This document shows, in pieces, positions 8,371 to 17,644 of a stretch of 64,000 bases of DNA. The stretch is from contig JASEFH010000012.1 of the NCBI GenBank assembly GCA_030019205.1, positions 1-64,000 of the forward strand, given 5' to 3'. Origin of the DNA: Methanomicrobiales archaeon (GTDB taxonomy: Archaea > Halobacteriota > Methanomicrobia > Methanomicrobiales > JACTUA01). Position 1 is the first letter of the stretch; each line of letters starts with the position of its first letter. A program made the position numbers and the translations under genes. The notes beneath the pieces were generated by a model, which saw nothing but the letters and a program-made list of their open reading frames with translations, was not told the origin of the DNA and did no database searches.

Positions 8371-11012
8371 CGCTCCCGCCCCCCGGCCTTCTCCTTCAGG
8401 TCATACAGCGCGAGGAGCGCCTCCCGCGGCGTCATCGAGTCCGGGTCCAGCTCCTGCAGGGCCCTGACAAGGGCGCTCTCCCGTACTCCCCCTGCCGGCG
8501 GATCGATGAGGAGCATCTGGGTGTAGCGCCGCACCTTCGGGCCCGTCTCCCGTTCCATGGACTCCTTCAGGATGGCGCGGGCGCGATCGATCACCTTCCG
8601 CGGAATGCCGGCGAGCTGGGCCACGTGGATGCCGTAGCTCTTGTCCGTGGCGCCGGGGATGAGTTTGCGCAGGAACACCACCTCTGCGCCCGTGTCCTTC
8701 ACCGCGAAGTGGCAGTTCTTCACCCGGGGGTACTCCGTCTCGATGCCCACCAGCTCGTGGAAGTGCGTGGCGAAGAGCGTCCTCGGGCCGGACGCCCGGC
8801 CGTGGAGGAACTCGAGCACCGCCCGTGCGATGGAGCAGCCGTCGAGGGTGCTCGTGCCCCGCCCGATCTCGTCCAGGATCACCAGACTCCGCGGCGTGAG
8901 ATTGTTGAGGATATTGGCGAGCTCCAGCATCTCCACCATGAACGTCGACTGTCCGCTCGCCAGATCGTCGAACGCCCCCACCCGGGTGAATATGCGGTCC
9001 ACGAGCCCGATGCGGGCGTACTCCGCCGGAACGAAGCTGCCCATCTGCGCCAGGATCACGATCTGCGCCACACCCCGCATGTAGGTGGACTTCCCCGCCA
9101 TGTTCGCGCCGGTGATGATCAGGATCTGGTCGCCGTCCCCGTCGAGGTGCGTGTCGTTGGGCACGTAGCCTCCCCCCATGCGGGCGTCCACCACCGGGTG
9201 CCGCCCGTCCCGGATCTCGATCCGGGTGCTCTCGTCCAGGATGGGGCGGACATAGCCGTTCCGGCGGGCGACCTCGGCGAGCGCGGCGTAGACGTCCAGC
9301 TCCGCCAGGATGCGGGCGTCCCCCCGCAGATCCGGGATGGTCTGCCGGAGGGACTCGAGCAGGGAGGCGTAGAGTTCGAGTTCCCGGGAGAGGAGACGCT
9401 CCTCCGCCGTGGCGATCATCGCCTCCTTCTCCTTGAGCTCCGGGGTGGTGAACCGTTCTCCGCCGGCGGTCGTCTGCTTCCGTTCGTAGTGCGGGGGCAC
9501 CAGGTGGAGGTTGGGGCGGGTGACCTCGATGTAGTAGCCGAATACGCTGTTATAGCCGATCTTGAGAGAGCGGATCCCGGTCTCCTGCCGCTCCCGCTGC
9601 TGGAGGTCCAGGATCCAGTCCTTCCCCGAGACCGCCATCGCCCGGAGCTCGTCGAGCCGGGGATCGTAGCCCTCCCGGATCATCCCGCCGCCGGCGGTCG
9701 CGGCGGGGGGATCGTCCCGGAGCGAGCGGGACAGCAGGCCGACCGTATCCGGAAGACACTTCAGCCCCTCCACCAGGTCGCGGAGGCGGGCCGACCCCCC
9801 GCCCTGCACGATCCGGGATCCGAGCGCCTGGAGGTCCGGCAGGACCCGCAGGGTGTCCCGCAGGCGGATCAGGTCGCGGGGACCGGCGTTGCCGTAGGCG
9901 ATCCGCCCGGCGATCCGCTCGATGTCCGCGCAGCGGTGGAGGAGCGTGCGCAGCTCCGCCTGCACCAGAGGGGCGTTCGCCAGGCACTCCACCGCGTCCA
10001 GCCGGGCGTTGATGGCGTCGACCGAGATCAGCGGAGCCGTCAGGCAGGTGCGGAGCAGCCGGCTGCCCATGGGCGTCTCGGTGCAGTCCAGCAGGGACAG
10101 GAGCGTGGCGCCGGCGTCGCCGCCCCGGATGCTCTCCAGGATCTCCAGGTTGCGGAGCGTGATCGCGTCCAGCCCCAGACACTGCCCCGGGATTCGGATC
10201 GACATCCCGCTGATGTGCTGCAGGGAGCAGCGCTGCGTCTCCCGTGCAAACTGCACGCAGGCGCCCGCAGCCCGGACGGCGGATGGGAACGGGCGGCAGC
10301 CGTAGCCGTCCAGGGTGGAGACCTGGAACTGCGAGAGCAGGGTCTCCGTCGCCTTCTCGAGCGAGAACTCGGCATCCCGATAGGGAGTGACCGGGATTTT
10401 CCGCTCTTCCAGGGGCTTCACCAGCAGGTTCCCGCCCCCTTCCGGGAGGATGCACTCCGTGGGGCGGTACTTGGCGATCTCGGACAGGCATTCGGTCAGC
10501 CCGTCCGAGAGGGGGCAGACGGTGGCGAAGAACTCGCCGGTGGATATGTCCAGGAACGCCATGCCGATCTGACGGCTCCGTTCGTCGGGCAGGAGGGACA
10601 TCAGGTAGCGGGCCGCCGGAGAGACGCCCAGGAGCCCGGCATCGATCACCGTCCCCGGCGTGATCACCCGCACGACGTCCCGCTTCACCAGCCCCCGCGC
10701 AGTCCTGGGATCCTCGAGCTGGTCGCAGATCGCCACGCGGTGCCCCTTCTCGAGCAGCCGCGCGATGTAGCCCTCCGCGGCGTGGTAGGGCACCCCGGCG
10801 AGGGGGATCCGCTCCCCGTCCCGCCCCCGGTGGCGGGAGGTGAGGACGATGTCCAGCTCCCGCGATACAAGCTCCGCGTCGGCACCGAACGTCTCGTAAA
10901 AGTCTCCGATATGGAAGAGGAGGATGGCATCCGGGTGCTTCGCCTTGATCCGGCTGTACTGCTCCATCACCGGCGACATGCGGGCATGCGGGGAGCGGGG
11001 CTGGTCGTTCAT
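8367..11012 (-). CDS. mutS: DNA mismatch repair protein MutS
   Basis: 881 residues, full MutS1 length. The N-terminal mismatch-recognition domain has the Phe-X-Glu motif in HIGDFYETFGAD. The ATPase near the C-terminus carries Walker A GANMAGKSTYMRG, ILDEIGRGTSTLDG and ATHFHEL. It recognises base mismatches and recruits MutL. First gene of the mutS-mutL operon, divergent from trkA. An in-frame ATG 11 codons in (10979) is an alternative start. MutS1/MutL are found in only some archaea and are usually attributed to acquisition from bacteria; base composition here matches the neighbours. Confidence 0.97.
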   Translation of the reverse strand: MNDQPRSPHARMSPVMEQYSRIKAKHPDAILLFHIGDFYETFGADAELVSRELDIVLTSRHRGRDGERIPLAGVPYHAAEGYIARLLEKGHRVAICDQLEDPRTARGLVKRDVVRVITPGTVIDAGLLGVSPAARYLMSLLPDERSRQIGMAFLDISTGEFFATVCPLSDGLTECLSEIAKYRPTECILPEGGGNLLVKPLEERKIPVTPYRDAEFSLEKATETLLSQFQVSTLDGYGCRPFPSAVRAAGACVQFARETQRCSLQHISGMSIRIPGQCLGLDAITLRNLEILESIRGGDAGATLLSLLDCTETPMGSRLLRTCLTAPLISVDAINARLDAVECLANAPLVQAELRTLLHRCADIERIAGRIAYGNAGPRDLIRLRDTLRVLPDLQALGSRIVQGGGSARLRDLVEGLKCLPDTVGLLSRSLRDDPPAATAGGGMIREGYDPRLDELRAMAVSGKDWILDLQQRERQETGIRSLKIGYNSVFGYYIEVTRPNLHLVPPHYERKQTTAGGERFTTPELKEKEAMIATAEERLLSRELELYASLLESLRQTIPDLRGDARILAELDVYAALAEVARRNGYVRPILDESTRIEIRDGRHPVVDARMGGGYVPNDTHLDGDGDQILIITGANMAGKSTYMRGVAQIVILAQMGSFVPAEYARIGLVDRIFTRVGAFDDLASGQSTFMVEMLELANILNNLTPRSLVILDEIGRGTSTLDGCSIARAVLEFLHGRASGPRTLFATHFHELVGIETEYPRVKNCHFAVKDTGAEVVFLRKLIPGATDKSYGIHVAQLAGIPRKVIDRARAILKESMERETGPKVRRYTQMLLIDPPAGGVRESALVRALQELDPDSMTPREALLALYDLKEKAGGRER

Positions 11013-11223
11013 ATGGCATCTCGACGTGATGAATCGGTCCCGGACAGCGTTTTCGTCTCGTAATCATGGTGCCTGAATTGCCATAAGAGTTCCTGATGGG
11101 GGATGAAAGAGGTGCAAACGGGGCTGACAGGCATGCCGCCTGCTCTCCTGCGAGGCCGGCAGGGGGAAGGAACGGCGCCCGGCTGCATAAGGTATTTCTA
11201 GGGGAGCGTGGTACCGCGTAGCC

Positions 11224-11892
11224 GTGTACATCATCATCGTGGGGCTGGGGGGAATCGGGAGGACGCTCGTCGGGATCGCCGCCGACAACCGGAACGACGT
11301 GGTTGTCATCGACAAGAACGAGGAGCGCGCCGCCGAGATCCTGGAGCACTACGACGTGCTGGCCGTCGTCGGCGACGCCACGGACACGGAGATCCTGGAG
11401 GAGGCCGGAATCGAGCGGGCTGACGCGCTTGTCGCCACGACGAGCGACGACTCGGTCAACCTCATGACCTGTCTGCTGGCGCGGCGCTACAAGGTGCCGA
11501 ACGTGATCTCCATCGTGAACCAGATCGAGCACTCCGACTTCTTCAAGGAGGTCGGAGTGCGGATCAGCGAGAATCCCGACGAACTGGTCGCGATGCGCCT
11601 CTACTACTGGGTGGAGAGCCCCGGCATGCAGCAGCTCGCTGCCCTGCCCGGCGGACGGATCTTCGAGTTCGTCGCCGAACAGGGCGCCCCGTTCATCGAC
11701 CGCGAGCTGCGGGAGCTGAAGGCGAAGAACTTCGTCGTCATCGCCATCAACCGCGCGGGGAACGGGCTGATCATCCCCACCGGGGACACCCGCATCCGCG
11801 CCGGGGATACCCTCACGGTCTTCACCAAGAAGGAGGCGGAGAAGGAGACGCTGAGCCTGCTCGGCCGCCAGCTGAAGCATCCTGCCCGGTAA
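11224..11892 (+). CDS. trkA: TrkA K+ channel regulatory subunit (RCK domain)
   Basis: 222 residues with an N-terminal Rossmann NAD-binding domain (IIIVGLGGIGRTLVGIAAD, then VVVIDKNEE and VVGDATDTEIL) and a C-terminal TrkA-C ligand-binding domain ending near TRIRAGDTLTVFTKKEAEKE. It is the cytosolic gating ring of the Trk/Ktr K+ uptake system, whose membrane subunit is the convergent gene 58 bases downstream. The start is GTG. Because the two genes face each other they are transcribed separately. Confidence 0.92.
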   Translation: MYIIIVGLGGIGRTLVGIAADNRNDVVVIDKNEERAAEILEHYDVLAVVGDATDTEILEEAGIERADALVATTSDDSVNLMTCLLARRYKVPNVISIVNQIEHSDFFKEVGVRISENPDELVAMRLYYWVESPGMQQLAALPGGRIFEFVAEQGAPFIDRELRELKAKNFVVIAINRAGNGLIIPTGDTRIRAGDTLTVFTKKEAEKETLSLLGRQLKHPAR

Positions 11893-11950
11893 TGACGATA
11901 CCGCCGCCGATCCCCGCAGCGGGCGCCAGGGGGCGCGCGGCATCCCCCGG

Positions 11951-13423
11951 TTACCGCGCCACGGTCGTCTCGAAACCCCGGAGCAGGCCCACGATCAGCA
12001 CGATGACCGGCAGGATCTCGAGCCTCCCGATCCACATCAGCAGGATGAAGATCCACTTGTTCGCCGCGGGGCTGGCCGGCGTCATGAACCCGACGGAGAG
12101 GCCCACGTTGCTCATCGCGGAGGCGTGCTCGAAGAGCACCTCGTAGGGCGTGTACGGCGTCGCGTAGAGGTGGAGCACGAGCATGAGGGAGAGGACGAGC
12201 GTCAGAGCCCAGAGCACCACGATCAGCATATTCTTCGAGATCTCGAGTTCCGATACATCTTTTGGGAGGATCCGCCCTTCGTACCGGAAGGGGACGATCA
12301 CCCTTCTTCCCACGAAGAACCGCTTGAACCACCAGACGAGGGCTTCGTAGGCGAGGACCAGCCGATTCACCTTGATCCCGCCGGCCGTGCTGCCAGCCGC
12401 ACCGCCGATGAACATCAGCATGATGACCAGGATGAGGGGGGCTGCCGCCCAGAGGTTGAGATCGGAGTTCTGGAGGCCTGTGCAGGTGATGCCGGAGACG
12501 GCGATGAAGATCCCTTCCCGCACCGCACGGAAAAGCGTGTATCCGTCCGTCAGGTAGAGATCGAGGGATACGATGGCCGAGGCGGTGAGCGCCAGGGAGA
12601 GGAAGAGCAGCACCACGGCATCCCGGAAGATCCCGAACTGCCTCTTGACGGAGAAGAGGTAGTAGATCTTGAAGGGGAGCGCCCCGGCGATCATCACCAG
12701 CACGAGCACGCCTTCCAGGGCTGCGTTGTCATAGAACCGGATCCCCGCGTCGTGGACGGTGAACCCGCCGGTCGAGAGGGTGCTCATGACCAGGTTCGTG
12801 GCATCCCAGAGGGGCAATCCCGCCAGCATGACGAGCCCGATGAAGAGGAGGGTGAGCACCGCGTAGATGCCCCAGAGCCGCCTCCCCGTGGAGACGGCGC
12901 TCGGCATGAACGCCTCGGGCCGCCCCTCCGAGCGGAAGAGCCGGGACCTGGCGAGCCCGGAGGCGGTCTGCATCGTGACGGTGAACGCGATCACGCCGAT
13001 GCCTCCCATCCACTGCATGAAGGAGCGCCAGAAGATCAGCGTGCGGGGGGCGGTGTCGAGGGAGGTCATCATGGTGAAACCGGTGGTGGTCCAGCCGGAC
13101 ATCGCCTCGAAGACGCTGTCGGTGAAGGTCATCTGGAGCCCCAGGATGAACGGCAGGGACCCGACGAGGGCAATGGCGAACCAGGCGAGCGCCGCGGTCG
13201 CCAGGGCGATGGAGAGGTGGGGCGCGTGATTCCCCCGGGGTATGCGCCGCAGGAGATAGCCGAGGAGCACGAAGGAAAACGGCGCCGACGCCATGGGGAG
13301 AATCATCTCCCACTCCTGGTAGATCGTGAGCACGGCGAAGGGCGCGAACGCGGCCAGCCCGACGAGCTCGAAGATGCTGCCGATATCGTTGGCGATCATC
13401 CCGACGTGCTCCCGCCACGGCAT
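11951..13423 (-). CDS. trkH: TrkH-family K+ transporter membrane subunit
   Basis: 490 residues with about ten membrane segments. The Trk pore repeats can be seen in SVFEAMSGWTTTGFTMM, LSTGGFTVHDAG, VSGITCTGLQNSDL and SAMSNVGLSVGFMTP, where conserved glycines form the selectivity filter. It imports K+ and is gated by TrkA, encoded convergently next to it. Start at 13423; ATG at 13399 (MIANDIGSIF) is possible because no ribosome-binding site separates the two. Confidence 0.93.
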   Translation of the reverse strand: MPWREHVGMIANDIGSIFELVGLAAFAPFAVLTIYQEWEMILPMASAPFSFVLLGYLLRRIPRGNHAPHLSIALATAALAWFAIALVGSLPFILGLQMTFTDSVFEAMSGWTTTGFTMMTSLDTAPRTLIFWRSFMQWMGGIGVIAFTVTMQTASGLARSRLFRSEGRPEAFMPSAVSTGRRLWGIYAVLTLLFIGLVMLAGLPLWDATNLVMSTLSTGGFTVHDAGIRFYDNAALEGVLVLVMIAGALPFKIYYLFSVKRQFGIFRDAVVLLFLSLALTASAIVSLDLYLTDGYTLFRAVREGIFIAVSGITCTGLQNSDLNLWAAAPLILVIMLMFIGGAAGSTAGGIKVNRLVLAYEALVWWFKRFFVGRRVIVPFRYEGRILPKDVSELEISKNMLIVVLWALTLVLSLMLVLHLYATPYTPYEVLFEHASAMSNVGLSVGFMTPASPAANKWIFILLMWIGRLEILPVIVLIVGLLRGFETTVAR

Positions 13424-13835
13424 GGTTCAAAAGGTGGGGAGGAGAGTAATTAGCCTTTCGCAGGGAGGATGCACATTATCGAAAAAAATCGAATCCCCCT
13501 CGCGAATCCGGGAGCGAAGGCCTACGCACATGGCGGGGTACGGGGCCGTGGACACCCCGATCCCCTCCGGGTTGAGCGGGCCTGGAGGTTCCAGAGCGAT
13601 CGGGCATGGAACAGGTGCAACTCATCGAGGTTGCCGCCACAGGCGCATGCAAGGTCCGGGCTCGAGTACTGCGGAAGGGTATCGGGAATCCATACCGGTC
13701 AGCCTCCGGGGGGCATCGAGGGGGCGGGGGCACGGTATAATATTCGAACGGATACACCTCCCCTGGAGGGCATCGCAATGGCGAGGCGGGGCAGGGAACA
13801 GACCGCGCGGATCCCTCCTGTGAGCCTCCCTTCGA

Positions 13836-13906
13836 GGCTATCGCAGCAGCGGGAGGAGGACGGGGGAGAGGGGGGCGCACCCCCTCCCCCGCCGGTGCGA
13901 TAGGCC
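13836..13906. repeat. GC-rich hairpin with flanking CTATCGCA/TGCGATAG arms
   Basis: CTATCGCA at 13838-13845 and TGCGATAG at 13896-13903 are inverted, and enclose a near-perfect hairpin (13862-13890: a G-run arm, CGCA loop, C-run arm). Related elements, a GC hairpin followed by GYGCGATAGG, lie near 37.3 kb and 59.0 kb. It occupies the otherwise empty 13424-14151 gap between trkH and the cooC gene. A 41-codon reading frame (13778-13903) with GGAGGG upstream ends at this TAG, so a micro-protein cannot be excluded. Confidence 0.5.
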
Positions 13907-14151
13907 TGGACATGGGAAATCCGGGAGTGGACGCTGCATTTAAATCCGATGGGCGCAGCCCGGCTCTATGGTACGACCATTCCCCGTTGCCCCTACCTCG
14001 AGCGTTCAGGTATGCAGAGAGTCTCCCGCACCAGGGGTTGCAGCCGCTCTCTGGATCGTGCACGGCACTACAGGTTCCGTTTCGTGCTGCGGGACGCCGA
14101 TCCTGGCCTGAGGGAAGGAAGCGAAATGCCGTCCGCGGTGCGGATGAGCCT

Positions 14152-14913
14152 TCAATAGCCGGCCTTTGCGAGAATCTCCGCCACGGCGCGGTATGCCGGC
14201 GACTCGTCCGGAACCTCGAGGAGCGATCGCCCCGAGAGCACGTACTCCGAGAGCAGCGGGTCGTAGGGGATCTTTCCGAGATAGGCATGCGGGAATTCCC
14301 GGCGCAGGCGATCCTCTTCGGACTCCGGAAAGAGGAATGCCCCCACCAGGTAGAAGCGGCGCGCCTCGATCCCCACCTCCCGCACGATCCGCTGCGCCCG
14401 CCGCACGTGCCCGAAGGAGCGGCTGGAGGGGCTCACGAGGTCGAAGATGACGTCCACGACCGTCGAGATCTTGCGGTTCAGGTGCTCGAGGCCGGCCGGC
14501 GAGTCGATGAGCACGTAGCGGTAGTTCTTCGCGATCGTGGAGAGCGCGCCCTTCAGGGCGGCGTCCGGCAGACAGTAGCACCCCTCGACCCACCGGGTCC
14601 CGACCGCCATCAAATCGCAGAACTCCCCTTCGTACAGCCCCTCCTCCCAGATCCGCGTCTCGATCCGCTCCGTCGGGGCGCGGCCGGCCGTGGTCCCGCC
14701 CCGTTCCAGGAACGTCTCCGTTGTCAGGTCCGCAATCGTCCGCACTCCCCCGGCCTCGAGATCGATCCCCACCATCTCGCCGAGATTCTGGTCCGGATCG
14801 GCATCGATGAGGAGGAGGGGCGTCTCCCCCGTCGCGATGAAGTGTTTGGCCATGAGGGCGACAAAGGAGGTCTTCCCCGTCCCCCCCCGCCCCATCGTCA
14901 CCACCATCTGCAT
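14152..14913 (-). CDS. CooC-like MinD/ParA-family ATPase
   Basis: 253 residues with a deviant Walker A GRGGTGKTSFVAL at the N-terminus and LLIDADPDQNLGEM. CooC-type ATPases insert nickel into the C-cluster of CO dehydrogenase. It is the last gene of the cdh operon, three bases after a second ATPase of the same family. The two are only moderately similar, so they may serve different sites, for instance the nickel centres of CdhA and CdhC; that is inference. Confidence 0.8.
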   Translation of the reverse strand: MQMVVTMGRGGTGKTSFVALMAKHFIATGETPLLLIDADPDQNLGEMVGIDLEAGGVRTIADLTTETFLERGGTTAGRAPTERIETRIWEEGLYEGEFCDLMAVGTRWVEGCYCLPDAALKGALSTIAKNYRYVLIDSPAGLEHLNRKISTVVDVIFDLVSPSSRSFGHVRRAQRIVREVGIEARRFYLVGAFLFPESEEDRLRREFPHAYLGKIPYDPLLSEYVLSGRSLLEVPDESPAYRAVAEILAKAGY

Positions 14914-14916
14914 GGA

Positions 14917-15699
14917 TCACGCCTCCGGCATGCCCTTCAGGCGGTCAAGGATACGCTCCAGCGCCCGGATCGCCGGGCTGTCCGCATCCGGGAAGATGGT
15001 CGTTCCCCGGATGCCGGCCTCCCGCACCGTGCGGTCGAAGGGCACCTGCCCGATGCACTCCAGCCCGTTGACGCTCGCGTACTCCCGCACGGCGCGGGCC
15101 TGGTCCGCGTCCTCGATCATGTTCGCGAGGATCGCGGTCCTGCGGATCCCGGCCCCGGCGGAGAGCCGGGCGATCTTCCGGGCTGCATGCAGCGATCGCA
15201 CGTTCGCGTCCGTGACCACGAGCATCACGTCCACGCGGTCCGCCGTCCCCCTGCCAAGATGCTCCACACCGCCCTCCATGTCCAGGATCACTGCCTCGTC
15301 CCGCTGGACGGCAACGTGGCGGAGAAGGGCACGCAGCACGGCGTTCGCCGCACACGTGCAGCCCGATCCCATGGAGGCGACCGTGCCCATGACGAGCAGG
15401 TCCACGCCCGAGGGTGTGCGCACCGCGTAGCGCTCGACGATGTCCTCGACGCTGAACGTGAGGCTGTACACCCCGGGGTAACCCGTCCCCGTCTTCAGGG
15501 CGATCAGCTCCTGGTTCTCCGATAGGGGCAGAATGGATCCCGCCTCCTCGGGGGACAGCCCCAGGAAGATCCCCAGGTTCGGCGAACTGTCCGCGTCGAT
15601 TGCGAGGACGCGCTGCCCCTGCCGGGCGAACAGCCAGGCCGCCGTGCCGGCAACGAACGTCTTTCCCACGCCCCCCTTGCCGGATACGGCTATCTTCAT
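14917..15699 (-). CDS. cooC: CooC-like nickel-insertion ATPase
   Basis: 260 residues. It starts MKIAVSGKGGVGKTFVAGT (deviant Walker A with signature Lys), followed by VLAIDADSSPNLGIFLGL. VMGTVASMGSGCTCAANAVL has the Cys-X-Cys pair typical of CooC, which binds nickel or zinc between two monomers, then VILDMEGGVEHLGRG. It matures CO dehydrogenase. Thirty-six bases after the RACo gene, and directly before the second ATPase, in the cdh operon. Confidence 0.88.
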   Translation of the reverse strand: MKIAVSGKGGVGKTFVAGTAAWLFARQGQRVLAIDADSSPNLGIFLGLSPEEAGSILPLSENQELIALKTGTGYPGVYSLTFSVEDIVERYAVRTPSGVDLLVMGTVASMGSGCTCAANAVLRALLRHVAVQRDEAVILDMEGGVEHLGRGTADRVDVMLVVTDANVRSLHAARKIARLSAGAGIRRTAILANMIEDADQARAVREYASVNGLECIGQVPFDRTVREAGIRGTTIFPDADSPAIRALERILDRLKGMPEA

Positions 15700-15735
15700 G
15701 GAGTCCCCCTCCTTCCCGCACTCACGGCTCTCCTC

Positions 15736-17616
15736 CTATGCATGCCCTCCCCGATCCCGCCCCGCGGGAAAGAGTTCGCTCCTGCCGGGGATGGAGAGCG
15801 CGGCGGTGTACTCTTCGACGAAGTCGGGATCGACCAGGAGATCGATATAGACCATCGCATCCGCGATCGCCTGCGCCTCCCGGCGCTTCCGCAGGGAGAG
15901 CAGGGCGAGGTAGGCCCCCGAGAGGGAGCCGTTCCCGATCCCCTGCACCGTCGCGTTCGGGAACGGCGGGAGGATCCCGAAGGCGGTGAGGCTCCGCATG
16001 TCGGCGAACGCCCCGAAGGCGCCGGCGAGGTATACGTGGCGGATATCCTCGGGCGTCAGGCGGTACCTCTTGAGCAGGACGGCGACGGCTCCGCAGAGCG
16101 CCGCCTTCGAGTCCATGAAGTAGTCCATGTCCTGCTGGGTGATCGCGATATCCTGGCCCGTGGCGGTCTCCTCCGCCGGGACCAGGCAGTATTCGGCACC
16201 CTCGTGCCCCCTGCGGACGCGGGGGTGCGATCCCACGAACTTTCCCTTGAAGTCCAGGATGCCGGCCTGGAACATGCCGGCCGCGGCATCGATCAGCCCC
16301 GAGCCGCAGATCCCCCGCGGGGGTGCCGACCCGACCGTCTCCACCGTCGCTTCGCCGCTGACGGGATCGATCGCCACGTGCTCGATCGCCCCCCGCATCG
16401 CCCGCATACCGGCGCCGATCCCCGCGCCCTCGAAGGCCGGGCCGGAGGCGCAGGAGACGGCGGCGAGCCACTCCCGGTTGCCGACCACGATCTCGCCGTT
16501 CGTCCCCAGGTCGATAAGGAGGGAGACCTCCGGGCGCCCGTGCATCCCGGAGGCCAGCACGTCCCCGACGGCATCGCCGCCGACGAACCGGCTCACGTTC
16601 GGGAGGCAGTAGCAGTAGGCGCGGGGGTGCGCCTCGATGCCCAGGGATGCCGTCCTGAAGACGAACGGGTGGCGCGGCACGTCCGCGTCGACCATCTCCA
16701 GGTAGCGGGGATCCCGCCCGACCAGCAGGTGGTTCATCACCGTGTTGCCGCCGACCGTCACCTCCAGGATCTCCGCGGGGGCGATTCCCGCTGCCGCCGC
16801 AGCATCGCGGATCACCTGGTTGATGCTCTCCCGGGCCGCCTGCTGCAGCAGCCGCACCCCGTCCGCCCGCCCCGAGAACCCGATGCGGGTGATCACCTCC
16901 TCCCCGTAGGTGATCTGGCGGTTCAGCGTCGCCTGCCGTGCCAGCAGGACCCCCGTCGCGAGATCGACGAGGGTTCCGACGACGGTCGTGGTGCCGAGAT
17001 CGAGGGCGATGCCGCAGGGGGGATCGGATCCGTCTTCGGGGACGATATCCAGGATCTCGGGGTACCCGGGCGTACGCGTCAGGATCGCCAGGGCCGGCGG
17101 CGCCGGGATCCGCGCCAGCACCTCCTCCGGCGCGCGGGGGCGCGCACCCGTGTAGCCGACGAGGCGGATGGAGCGTCCCCCGGGGGCGAAGGGGTCCCCG
17201 TCTCTCACCTGCAGCGGGTGCCGCTCGACGGGAGGGTCGAGGTGATCGGTCTCGATCCCCTCCGGAATCAGGATCTGCGGAGCCTCGATCCGGCTCTCGA
17301 TCGGCACGGTAACCTCCATATCCCCGCCGACCATCACCTCGCACGCCAGGCGGTATCCCGCCTCCACTTCGCGGGGGGAGAGGTGTTTCCGCCGCGCTCC
17401 GCCCCGCTCCGTCCAGCCGCCCCCCTCCAGGATGACGCGGCACTTCCCGCATTCTCCTTTCCCCCCGCAGATGCTCTCGATCTGGACGCCCGCCCTGCGG
17501 ATCGCCTCGAGCAGGCTGGTTCCGGGCGGGACCTCCGCGGTGCGGTTGAGCGGGTGGACGTAGACCCTCGCCTTCCGCCTGACCGCATCGCGGGATCGGG
17601 GGACGAGTCCGCTCAT
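15736..17616 (-). CDS. RACo-type ATP-dependent corrinoid protein reactivator (2Fe-2S + ASKHA)
   Basis: 626 residues. An N-terminal plant-type [2Fe-2S] ferredoxin domain has CGGKGECGKC and a later Cys in YRLACEV. After a linker, the ASKHA ATPase starts at GIALDLGTTTVVGTLVD and includes LLIDLGTNGEIVVGN and GICGSGLIDA. This layout matches RACo (AcsV), which uses ATP to reduce Co(II) back to Co(I) in the corrinoid Fe-S protein, and differs from RamA, whose clusters are C-terminal. Its place 28 bases after cdhE, the corrinoid subunit gene, supports that partner. Confidence 0.88.
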   Translation of the reverse strand: MSGLVPRSRDAVRRKARVYVHPLNRTAEVPPGTSLLEAIRRAGVQIESICGGKGECGKCRVILEGGGWTERGGARRKHLSPREVEAGYRLACEVMVGGDMEVTVPIESRIEAPQILIPEGIETDHLDPPVERHPLQVRDGDPFAPGGRSIRLVGYTGARPRAPEEVLARIPAPPALAILTRTPGYPEILDIVPEDGSDPPCGIALDLGTTTVVGTLVDLATGVLLARQATLNRQITYGEEVITRIGFSGRADGVRLLQQAARESINQVIRDAAAAAGIAPAEILEVTVGGNTVMNHLLVGRDPRYLEMVDADVPRHPFVFRTASLGIEAHPRAYCYCLPNVSRFVGGDAVGDVLASGMHGRPEVSLLIDLGTNGEIVVGNREWLAAVSCASGPAFEGAGIGAGMRAMRGAIEHVAIDPVSGEATVETVGSAPPRGICGSGLIDAAAGMFQAGILDFKGKFVGSHPRVRRGHEGAEYCLVPAEETATGQDIAITQQDMDYFMDSKAALCGAVAVLLKRYRLTPEDIRHVYLAGAFGAFADMRSLTAFGILPPFPNATVQGIGNGSLSGAYLALLSLRKRREAQAIADAMVYIDLLVDPDFVEEYTAALSIPGRSELFPAGRDRGGHA

Positions 17617-17644
17617 CGGGTCCGCCTCCGCAGAGATCGCACCC

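Noticed and set aside
13912-15525. Long plus-strand open frame across the cooC genes
   Set aside because: Antisense to two clear P-loop ATPases with tight operon spacing; no motif in the antisense translation.
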